Positions 1-10,735 of a DNA stretch of 64,000 bases are shown here, piece by piece (the first letter of the stretch is position 1; each line of letters begins with the position of its first letter). The notes below the pieces were generated by a model, which saw only the letters and a program-made list of their open reading frames with translations, was not told where the DNA came from and made no database searches. The translations under genes were made by a program, and so were the position numbers. The DNA is from Hydractinia symbiolongicarpus (taxonomy: Eukaryota > Cnidaria > Hydrozoa > Anthoathecata > Hydractiniidae). The stretch is taken from positions 8,432,001 to 8,496,000 of the forward strand of contig NC_079879.1 in the NCBI RefSeq assembly GCF_029227915.1, given 5' to 3'.

Positions 1-2020
1 AGGAATTGGAGAAGAATGTTGCTGCAATTGATGGAATTCAATCTAAGGTGAATATAGTTTTTATAACCTTGTTATTGTTTCCCACTAGCTAGAATTTTTA
101 TAGGCACAAATGATGTTTATTTTTATTGGCAGCCAACCCACCAGTCATCGGTAGATGATTCTTTCTTTCCAGGTGATGTATTTTGGATACCCTGAAGAAA
201 TTATTATTTATTATTTGCTAAAGAAAGTTTTTACTTTTTTTGCAGAATTTATTTTTGTAGATTTAGCCGCAATCTTAAAAAAAAATCCGTAAGCCATTAC
301 GTTTTTCATTGCTTATATGGGTATACCCTGATGTCTGAAAGCCATATCAGGCAAAATATATATTGATTTGTGTTAAAATAAATAGACACTGAATTTTCAC
401 CGTTTTTTTAAAGATATAGTCATCCGCAAAAAAATTATATCTTGAGGTAGTAAAATGTTTTGTACAGAACACCATTTGAAGCGAACGAAACCAATTTAAG
501 CAGTCTGTCCTGTAACTGTTCAAGTGATGTATTCATTGTTAGCGGTTTTTAAAGGATTGTTTACCATGGACAAGCTTGTTCATGCAGCGGGTTTCACAAG
601 ATTTTACTGTTATTGGCCGGTATGTAAGACCATTTTTGTTCTTTTTTCTATAGATAACTGATATCGTTGATGTTGATCGATATCAACGCCGCCTTCAGGA
701 GCTATGGATAGCCTCTCAAGCGTTAAACGCTGCGCTGGAAGAAAGTGTAGTTCATGGTCGCACACGAACATTAATGCCTGAGATGGTGTCCATTATGCAT
801 TTAGGGGGTAAGTTTATTAAAAGTAATGTTGCAGAGGTCCCATAACATAAAGGAGTTTCATCTAATTGAAGAATTTTCACATTTTTATTTTTGCTTAACA
901 AGTCTAAAATGTTGTTTGAGGTCTATAAACTTTTCATCCCTTTTTTATTTAAAATTCTTTAAATATGGTCTATTATCAGGCGGAAAAAGGAGAAAAGATT
1001 AAATGGTAATTACAAGAATTTTTTTGATAGTTTATATTTCCTTTAAGAAGATCTTTAAAGGAAGTATATTTCGCCAAATTAGCAAGGCCTAATATTTTGG
1101 AAGAATTAAATTTCTTTTTCTAATTTACTCTGCAATTATGGGCTTTTTATACAAGAAACTGCTACAGTTGAAATTCACGTACCTACTTTATGTGTGTCAA
1201 ATATATGAGAAGGAAAACTTAATTTAAATTGTATTCATAAAAAATTTTCGCAAATTTAACGGGTTTCCCAATAATTTTCGCGAGAATTAAACCTGAATTT
1301 CCCGAGCATTGATTACCTTAATTTTCTGGCTACTTAAAGTAAATCATTTTTAGTTCTATTTTATAAGAGTCCAACAAAATTCAAGCTTCATGTTTTCATT
1401 TTCTCAAACTGTGAGCGTTTTACGAGTTACAAAAGTTAATTCTTAAAAATTCTAAAAAATGTTTTTTTAGATTTTCCATTAATTTTTAAAACAACATTTC
1501 TTTCAATTTTTTTTTCTATTAAAGAAGAAGTATTAATATCGCGCGTGTGTGTGCTTTTATGTCAGGGAAAAATGAAGTCATTCAGGAAATAATTGAAACG
1601 ATTCCAGAAGCTGCTGCCATGTACGGTGTGGTTCCTGAAAAAGATCTGCTACAGAGATTTGATCGTGTCAAAGGTGTTTGCAAAAAGGTTGCTTTGGTAG
1701 GGGAGGAAGGAGGTTCAATGGGTCACTATCTTCTCTCCTTTGTCAAATCGATCTTTGTGTACACCGGTTGGTATCGACGTTCTGTCGAAAACGAAATAAA
1801 CCCTGACGAAATAGGACCGTACGAGATTTTAGCCAAGGCTGATTATTTCGTAGAACAGGGCGATCTGGAACAAGCTGCTAAGTTTATGAGCCTATTAAAA
1901 GGCGCGTCGAGAAAGATGTGCAACGATTGGTTGGTTGAAGTTCGGTTGCTATTAGAAACTAAACAAACAGCGCAGCTGTTGTTGTCGTATGCAGCGTCGC
2001 TATCGGCTGGGGGTGGTTGA
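1..2020 (+). CDS. IMMT: MIC60/mitofilin, C-terminal part (5' end outside window)
   Basis: Three exons are visible: 1-47 (partial), 654-807 and 1566-2020, ending at TGA 2018-2020. Splice sites are GTGAAT at 48, TTTCTATAG before 654, GGTAAG at 807/808 and ATGTCAG before 1566, and the phases agree throughout. MIC60 is the core subunit of the MICOS complex. It is anchored in the mitochondrial inner membrane and shapes cristae junctions. The last exon carries the conserved mitofilin signature region, with GDLEQAAKFMSLLKG followed by LLLETKQTAQLLLSYA, which lines up with the C-terminal end of the human protein as I know it. The preceding exon (ITDIVDVDRYQRRLQELWIA) matches the helical stretch before it. 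The N-terminal targeting sequence and membrane segment lie upstream of base 1. Identity is firm; the first partial exon is supported only by frame and splice site. Confidence 0.95.
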
Positions 2021-2033
2021 AATGTCGTTGGTA

Positions 2034-2063
2034 AATAAAATATTAAATTGAAATGGAAATAAA
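2034..2063 (+). promoter_or_regulatory. Poly(A) signals of the MIC60 gene
   Basis: Two AATAAA hexamers lie at 2034-2039 and 2058-2063, 14 and 38 bases after the stop codon. The second is the likelier signal because the first would leave almost no 3' UTR. Seen directly; use is inferred. Confidence 0.55.
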
Positions 2064-4419
2064 ACAACCTACCGGTATGAACGATGTTGCTTGTTCTGTT
2101 CAATGAATGTAGGATTCTTAAAATAGATATCTGTAATTCTGATCATGTTATGTGTATTTCATAAGATATTGATACTATATTTTCGCTTTTATTTGTCATA
2201 TTTTTTAACCATCATTTCGCACAGTGTCCCACCAAAATAAATTGGAATGCTTGTAAATCACAAATGGCGAAAGTTTATCTTGCAAAAACGTTTCAATTTC
2301 AGATATCGCAAAAATTTTTATTTGAGAGAATTTTTAAGCTTGTAGATTCACGGAAGTTTATCTATAAACGTTCTCAACAACTGTCTTATTTTGAAGATTA
2401 CGTGACGCGTGGTTAGTTGCTGACCTGTAAATAGAAAATTTAACATTGCGATATATCGGTTGTTGAAATGCGCTCTTTCTTTCTCAAGTCACTTTTATAG
2501 ACACTGAGTCATCTTATTCTTTGTGCCTTTATACTTGCTCTTGTAGCTGTAATCATAAAGAGGGTACAAAATTGAACATAAATCCAAAGGCAATGTAAAA
2601 TGAAAAAACTGTATTGACATTTTGTGAGCCAAAATGGTATGAGAAGGGCGCGAATTGAACAAAAAAACAATTATGTCGAGTTTTGGCATCAACTTAATTT
2701 CATGATATTGTGTTATTGATGATGATGGAAGAAGGATCTCCCGAAACGTCGCCTACTAAGCTATCATCTTCAAGAAATGATAAACTTTTCACAGTAATAT
2801 TGTGTTATTGTTGCGAAATTAAAAGAAATTTAAAAGCCAGAAAATTATTTTAAATTATAACTCCAACAATGGCGGTGATGACCGTGGATTCATTTAGTGT
2901 TGTTTATTATTCGTCAATGATGGGAGTGTTGTCATTATTACAACATTTTTTGTCAATTTGAAAACATACAATTTACTTGTCAGCAGATGATCAACATTTT
3001 ACTAGTGACCAAAATTTTTTCACATACGTAAAAAAATCTTTAAGACAAAAAACGTACTGAAAAAGGAAACCATTTTCGTTATTTCTGCTTTTCCTGATTA
3101 AAACCTCTTTTGCATCTTGTTGCTTTTTGTATATCGAGTACAGGTGAATTTATTACAAGCTCGTGAGCTTGTATTAAAACGCAAATGTGTCCTACAAGAA
3201 TGGAAATTTTTGTCTCTCTGAGCACCGACACGGGAGTCGTCGTGTGTTCGAATCTCATCCTGGTAACTATTTTTACTTTTTTTTTCTTTTTTAAAAAGAT
3301 AAGACAAGTGTTCAAAACACTTGTTTAACTAACTAGTAAATAAAGGTGTTTCCACCAAACTTTTTAAAAGTGAATGTAGGCAGAATTAACTGAATTAATG
3401 AATTTCGCAAATTTTGGGGTTTGTGGGTTTGTGGTCTTTCTTCTTCCTGTCAGTCGGTTCACCCAAGACGGACCCATCGAAAATTAAAAGTTCGAGGAAT
3501 TTTCCGTTCAGGAAGGTCTCACAAATCAATTTTGAAAAATAAGTGTGTAACAAATATTATTGCGAATCTGAATAGTAAAATATGTCGTGTCTAACTTCGT
3601 AACAAAAATCCCAATTTGATAGACAGCTTTTTGTAAACTTTATTCGCGAGGTTGTTTGCGTATATCATACGTCTTGTTTGGATTAAGTTTCTCACTATAT
3701 TATTAAAAATTGGTCAAATCATCTTGTTATGGTTTTTGAATTGTGAAAATAAATAACTGAAGGAAAAAATAAAAAGCAATTGCCATCTTGCATATTGCTG
3801 AAGAAATATTTCATCAGGTAAGGTGACAAAAGGTTGCCCTAAGGTATCTGTTGTATTTAAAAGTATAAAAATATTTCCAACAGGATTTCCACGTCTCCTA
3901 AAATCCTAAAAAAATAAAATCTTCTCAAATCATCCTAAAAAATCTTAAAATTCTTGGTTTTTTTATGAGAACATCTAAAAATATCCTAAATTTTTTGGGA
4001 ACATCCATTTGTCGAACTTATTTTTTTTAATTAATTTTCATATGTGGAATGTAATTAAAAGTATTTATACTCTGCAACAGTAAATGCGGAAATAAAATCT
4101 CTGATCCATCCAATTTGTTTTTTCTTGTTCAATTCCTTTGACATCCTTGATTCTTTTGTTTCTAAGTTACACTTGCATTAATTCAAATCCTTGTAAAAGA
4201 TCCTAATTTCTTGTACATGTTCTCTCCGCTAATCGAAAAAAACTTCTGAAAAAATAACAAAAATCCTACTAAATTCCCCTTAATATCCATAAAGATTTAG
4301 TTGAAAATTGAATGGTAACCTTACCTAAGAAATCCACGCGAAAAGACGGGTGAGTAATACCCTTTAAAAACAAAACTCGTCAATATAAAATTTAAATATA
4401 TTATAAGTTAATAAAAAAA
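2064..4419. other. Intergenic region between convergent genes
   Basis: About 2.4 kb of AT-rich DNA separates MIC60 (+) from the coiled-coil gene (-). Both genes end into it. I find no open frame with coding character. A stretch near 3210-3270 carries a TTCGAAT box like the B box of a tRNA-derived element, but no full tRNA fold. Short AATTTTCGC-like pieces occur near 3400. Confidence 0.5.
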
Positions 4420-7400
4420 TTAATGTTTCTTCCCCAATTTTATAGGAGGTAATTTTTTAGCACGCTCTAATCGTGATAATTTTCCACCTAGTGGAACTGT
4501 TTTTTTAATTGGTGCTAATGATGGTGTAGTATGAGAGTTTATTGGAGCAAGTGGTACAAGTTTTCCAGCTGGTGTAGGGAAGGCTGGTGTTGCGAGTGGA
4601 GCCAACTTTCCAACTGGTGGTAGAGTTTTTGTTATTGGCGGTATTGTCGCAACCTTTATTTTTTGTGGTGTGACGTGATTATTATCGATATATTCTGATT
4701 CATCTTGACGCAGTTGTTGTGACATTAAATCGTGCAACATACCCAACGTTGGTACAAATGGTCCATAACCATCGCTATCATCCCTATGTTGACCTGCAGC
4801 AAAATCTTCCTGTGATGACTTATTAGGATGAAAATCGTGCTGATCGAAAGATTCGCTATTATCGTAATAATCATCTGTGTCGTTACCGCAATCCTTGGGA
4901 TGAGCTACGAATTGTCCGGCAAGTGGGATCCCGTAACTTTCTTCGTCAGAAATGTGGCTATTGTTTGGTGACATATGTAGTTGCTGCTTCTCTCCTTTAC
5001 GGTTGCTGAAATAATAGAAAGACTATTTTGAGCATTTTTAAGTTAATTTTGCTGCAATTAGCTCATTTAAGTCAGTCATACTAGTCGTTCGAATAAATAT
5101 TGCATGCTATTAATGTCTTGAAAGATGCCCTTTGCATAAAATCCGCCGATTGCTGATTCAAATTCTCAAATGTGATTGGTTGCTCACCAAATTTGTCCGC
5201 TTAGAGTGATAAAAAATTTTTTTCGGAATACTGAATTGGCAGGTAACAAATTGTCCACGAAAACGGACAATGGAAATCTGTCCGTATTCAAAAAAAGGAA
5301 AGTGCGCGCTTGGAACTTATTATTATTATTTTCTTTACGGAAAAATTAAATAGGGAAACTATTGTTTTTTATATTTATTTGGCAATAATCTCTTCCTTTC
5401 TTTGTTGTCACTGCGAATCGCATAATTGACGAACACATTTTTCCCTATGTAATTCGACGAATATTTTGAAACTGGTCTTACCTGTTAGAATCGACATTGT
5501 TTGATTTTTTTTTTAAAGATGTCTTGTTTTGGCGGTTTTTATATGCTTGTTGTGCGTTGGTTCTAAACGTAATGATATAAATCAATGATTTAATTTTAAA
5601 TGTTTTGGTGGAAGTAAACAAAGTTTTACTAAAGAAATATCACAACAAAGTATGGAGCACAGACTTACTGTTCTTCAAGAAGAAATTGTAGCTCTCTATT
5701 CATTCGTGTTAGATCGTCAATGGTTTGATCTTGTGCTACCAATTCTAGCTGTAGTTCGCCGATTTGTATATCCTTTTCTTCTATTTCATTTTCTAATTCT
5801 TTAAAATTTTCATCCATGTCTCCTTTTGTTGCCTTCGCATTCTTTTCGTTATCCAAAAGTTCTTGCAAAATTTCTTTATCTGCAATAAGTTGATCAATTT
5901 TAGTGTTTAATTCTATGGTTACCTTATTGGATTGCATTACTTTTCCCTTTTCATCCAAATAACTCGTCTCCAATTCCGATAGCTTTTTTGTTAGGTGCTC
6001 AATTTTCTTGGCGAAAACAGACACCTCTGTTTCGTTGTTTTTAGATTCATCTTGTAATTTTTGTAACTTTCTTTTCAACATATCTTTATCATCTTCTAAG
6101 TTTTCCATTTTTATTTTGTTATTGTACAACTTGTTATCGTATTCATTCTTTAACATTTCCTTCTCGTGTTGTAAATTTGTGAGTTCTTCTTCAGCTAGTG
6201 AAAGTTGATGGCGAAGTTTTTCTACTTCAGCCTGGTTATTTTCTGTACTTTGTTCCTGCTGGTTCGATAGTACCTTCTCATTTTCAATAGCTTTTTCACT
6301 CTCTAATTTCTTATATTCTTTTACCGATTGTTGACTTTCCTTTAACTTGCTGCTCAATGATTTTATCTCTTCATCTTTTAGCTCAACAACCTTGATAATC
6401 ATTTGTTTATCTTCTTCCAATATCCTACACCTCTCTTCATTTTCTTTGACTTTCTTTTTCTCTTCATCTAACAAGCTTAAAAGCTCGTTGACTCTTTCAT
6501 CGTTCTTTGTGTTACTTTTATATTTTTGTAATTCTTCGTTATGTTCTCTCTCTTTTCTTTGCAAAAACTCAAGCTGTTCTTTTTGCTTCTGGTTGATCTG
6601 TTTCTGCTCCTCCAAGATCACATTATTATTATTGATAATACTTTCGTAATCGCATACTTTTTCTTGTAGATTCCAGACCTGCTTATCCGAAATACGTTCC
6701 CGTTTTTCTAATTCCTTCTTGCTTGCCAATACACGCGAATTACTCAACTTTAAATCTGATACCTCCAATCTGCTCCGTACATTTTCTTGTTTCAGTTTCT
6801 CGATTTCTTTTTCCAAATCAAAAATTTTCTGCTCGAGACCTTGTAATTTATGCTCATCACGTTCTTTCTCTAGAAGATCTTCAAGATCCTTGATTTTATC
6901 AGTAGTTGAGTTGTACTTCTCTTCTATTTCTTTCAGCTTGTCACACTGTTGCTTCATCTTCACATCATTCATCTCCATAGATTTTTCCCTGTTGGCTAAC
7001 TCCTCCTTTAGAAGCTGCAGCTCGTTTTTACTTGACTCAATAGCTTTATCTTTTTCCTTTATCGTGACGGTGTTTTGTTTTAAGTTACTTTCTAAAAATG
7101 CTATTTGCTTTTCTAATGCATCAATATCTGATGATGTTAAAGATTCCTTTGTCTTAATTTCGCGTTCTGGCTGTTGCTGCAATTTGGTATACTTTTCTTT
7201 CAACGTGTTCAATTCAGCTAAAGTTATTTTACCATCATGCAACTTTTGCTTCGAATCTTTGCACCTACCCTCACGTGCACTCTTTGCAGTTTCTCTCTTT
7301 TGTTCTCTACTTACGTTGTTACATTTTTCTTCCCACAGTTGTATTTCGTACAGGGCTTTAGACCTCTCGTTCGGCTGTTGGCTTTCGTTTAATCTTTGCC

Positions 7401-10400
7401 TTTTTTCATTCTCCAATTCCATTTGCAAAGTTCTGCATCTTTCTTCCAGTTCATTCACTGCATTTGAAACTTCTTTCTTATGTTCATCTCTTTCAACTTG
7501 TAGCTGTTCTTGCATCACTTTGCAATTTTCTTTGCAACTTTCTAATTTACTCCGGAGGTCTTTGCATTTATCATTAATGAGATTGTAGTGTTGGTTCTTT
7601 TCAGCTAATTCTTTGTTATGAAGGTCAATTTTTTCATTTTTATATAGAATCTGCTTTTCCAACTCAATTTCATGCTTACGTTTCTCCTCCACACAAATAA
7701 CTTTTGCCTTCAATTCGCTTCTTAATAAAACGATTTCACTTTTAGCGTTTTCTAAATCACATTTGAATTTCTCTTCTCTAACCAGCACGTCCTTAATAAG
7801 TTCATCTTTCTTATCAGAATTGCATTGCATTTCAACAGTCTCCAATTTTTCATCAGGCTTCAACTTATTCTTTTCGGCTTGTTCAAACTCAAATTTTATT
7901 AACTTTATCTCCTCTTCTTTCAGAATTAATTCTTTTTCATGCTGTTTTTGTCTCATTTTCCATCCTTTATCATTTTGCTTTTCCAATTCTTGTAACTCAA
8001 ACTTCAACATATTGATCTGTTCTTCTTTCTTCGTAACTTGAGTTCTTAGTTCTTCTTCTATTTTTCTTCCGTGTTCCTTTACATTACTCCTTTCCTCGCA
8101 ATTCTTTTCGGTACCAGTTTGATTACTTTTGTCCAACGCGATTTCATTTGCGTTTTTGCTTGATACATGATTTTCAAGATTTCGAAGCTCCTTCTGCAAT
8201 TGTGATATTTCTTTTTCCTTGGTGACAAGTCTCTTCTGGAGTTCTTGAATTTGAGCTTTGTGTTGCTTCAAGTCATCTTTCAAGCGTCTTATCTCCATAG
8301 CACTGTTGTCATTTTCGGTGATCTTTTCCTTCAAATCTCCAATCTCTTTTTCTTTCTCTTTAATCACATCCTGGTACGCTTTAATTTTGGATTTGCTTCT
8401 TTCGTTTCTGGCATACATTTCTTCTTTCTCAGCGCGCAAGGATTCGTTTTCGATCTTCATAACGTCAACTTTACCCTCTTTTTCTCTCAGAAAGTAATAT
8501 AAACTTTCATCACGTCTTTCAATTCCCACTGATGTGTGAATGCGACTATCTAATCCAAACGGCCGTCCAATTTTTCTTTCCATTTCCTCCACATCTAAAT
8601 GTTTAAACTCTTTCCCTATCTTTTCAAGTGAGAGGTTTTTGTTGATCTTTTGTAAATAGACTTGGCGAAGCGTAAGATAGTCTTCCGTGTGTTCTTTAAA
8701 TTCATCTAAAGCTTTAAGAAGTCGTTTGCTCTCTTTTTTCATCTCCTCATTATAGTGGAGGATCTCGTGTGCAGCTTCACGCACATCAAGTTTGGTAAGT
8801 CGGTATGACTTCGATGCATCGACGAACCCCTTCTTGTCATTTCTCAATCCATCACACTCGTCTTCACTATCACCCCCTCCCTTCTTATTAATCTTCAACT
8901 GCTCAACTTCCCGCTCCACACCGTTCAGCAACATCTCGTAACGGTATTTTGTTTCCAACAGTTCTTCTTCGTATATCTCGTGAAATCTTTCTAATTTGAC
9001 ACGGGTGCAGATCTTTTCGTTCTTATACTTCTCAAGCAATGCCTTATATTCTTCCCTTTCGTATTTCATATACCATCTTAGGCGCTCGTTTTCAACATCC
9101 ACTTTCTCAAGTTCTTTCTGGTACCTTTTTTTTTCAGCAAGTAACTATAATGAAATTTAATACTGAATGCTCGCATCATTTTATAACTGCAAAGCTCTTG
9201 CTAATAGCTATAGCAACTCAGCCAGGAGACCCAGCAACATTTTTTTTTTGCCATTGAAGAATACGAATAGTAAGATTAAGTAAAAGTAAGAAATCACGCT
9301 TGATCGCAAAATAATTTTCTGCAGTCGGAATACTGCCTGCGCTTTTCAATTGGTGTCTATTGTACTTTGTTCACGTGATCATTATCGGGAAATCATTTTT
9401 TTAGAGGTAAGATGTGACCACGCTGGCTTTGTGCTCTGAGAAATTATTATATTTTTATTATTGGATTTCCATTAGGGATTCGCTCTGACACATCGTTTGC
9501 GTCTAAGATTTCGTGTATAAGAGAAACTTGTTTTAAAATCCTCAAAGGAATCTTTAGTTACCTGACCTAATAGCAAACATAAACAAACCAAAAGTTCTGT
9601 AGCGTTAAAGTCTTTTACTACACTAATCTCAGACCAGACCCATTTTCAAAATTACAGAAAACGTAAACCGAAGTGGTGTATTCAAAAGACTGGACTTTTC
9701 CCGGTCTAAATTTTCGCAATTTTACCAGATAAATTTTTTTGCATCAGTTGCATAAGAATCAAAATTTGAAAATTTTTCGAATCTAATACCTTTTGAAAAC
9801 ATAATGATGCGATGTACAAAGAAGTTCCCGGTCAAAAACATCATCAGATAACCGGCTCAAAACTATATCTTGACTACCATAACTTTAAAATAGCCGGATG
9901 CCCCACTAATAAACAAATCAAAACTTTTGTTTAATAAATCAAAATAGACACCCTACCTTTTCTTCTCTTCTGCCATACATTTTTTCAAGACGTTCGCATT
10001 TCTCTTCCGTTAGCTTAAGTTCTTTTCTGAAAAAAGCGCTCTCCCTTCTTCTATTCTTTTCGGAAAGTAACTTCGTGCGCTCCTCTTCTTCGTCTCGAAA
10101 AGCTTTCTTCAAATTGTACTTTTCAGACTCGAGTCTAACACCTCGTTTAACCAAGACTTCGTCGTCCGAATCTGAAATGAAGTAATTGATACATATGTAC
10201 AGCCTCAAATATGGATGTAAAAGAACATTGAACAAGCAAAATTTGACTCTAAGAACAACTCAACAAAAACAAGAGGAATATGTACCTGCATCTACTCTTA
10301 GAAACAAATGGTCCTCAGAGGCTTATGTTCTTGCAAGATTGTCCTTATAAAGAAAACCTATGAACAATATGCTGACACCAACTCCTCTTCCACAATATCA

Positions 10401-10680
10401 AAATATCCGATTTTTTAAAATGTTTTGGAATGTTTTGAAATGTTTAGAATTTATACCTTGAAAGAATTTCAGGTGCATCTTCCCTCACAAGTCAGATTCG
10501 TTAGTCAATGTTAGTTAATTATAACTGAGCTTAAAAACAAAGATCCGATGCGTCGGATGTCGGCATATAGTATGTTATGTTGTAACAGGCGTTAAACTAA
10601 AAAGATCTGTGTACGAATTCTAATAACGGCTTACCAGTATCGTAAAATCTTGGACGGTATTTCTCTAACTCTCTCTCCAT
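4420..10680 (-). CDS. Large coiled-coil protein, 1440 aa, unrecognised family
   Basis: Four exons on the minus strand join in frame: 10680-10635 (ATG 10680-10678), 10171-9957, 9144-5669 and 5005-4420 (TAA 4422-4420), 4323 nt in all. Splice sites: CTG/GTAAGC, TTTCAG/ATTC, AAAG/GTAGGG, TTATAG/TTAC, CA/GTAAGT and TTTCAG/CAAC. The large exon reaches a stop two bases past its end, but the GTAAGT donor just before it joins a last exon of matching phase, so the 194-aa tail belongs to this gene. The protein begins MERELEKYRPRFYD, then an acidic DSDDEV patch. Residues about 30-1240 are charged heptad-repeat coiled coil rich in E, K, L and Q. Near residue 163 a GGGDSEDE linker interrupts it. The tail is acidic, then proline-rich, with GKL motifs near residues 1378, 1393 and 1420, and ends IKLGKKH. 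No signal peptide or membrane segment is seen. It could be a centrosomal, ciliary or Golgi tether; this is a guess. Confidence 0.8.
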
Positions 10681-10689
10681 ATCCCTTAT

Positions 10690-10735
10690 TCTTCTTCTTC
10701 CTACAACTGTCATCTTCTTCTTCTTCTTTGTTTTG
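10690..10735. repeat. CTT-rich (GAA on minus) tract upstream of the coiled-coil start
   Basis: Interrupted CTT triplets run just upstream of the ATG of the coiled-coil gene, so the transcript, if it starts further out, would have a purine-rich GAA 5' leader. Low-complexity sequence; no function is implied. Confidence 0.6.

Noticed and set aside
3205-3270. tRNA-like sequence with a GTTCGAAT box
   Set aside because: The T-arm stem is weak and no acceptor stem or full cloverleaf forms. At best it is a worn tRNA-derived repeat.
5482-5497. Short exon-like MSILT start with a good donor on the minus strand
   Set aside because: Spliced to 5005 it is out of frame with the tail and reaches a stop within about 38 codons. 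The phase from the large coiled-coil exon fits instead. At most it is an alternative 5' leader.
6008-8502. Several open frames of 66-289 aa on the plus strand over the coiled-coil gene
   Set aside because: They are antisense shadows of the long coiled-coil exon: serine, phenylalanine and leucine-rich because they mirror GAA/AAG/CTT-type codons. No splice or start context supports them.
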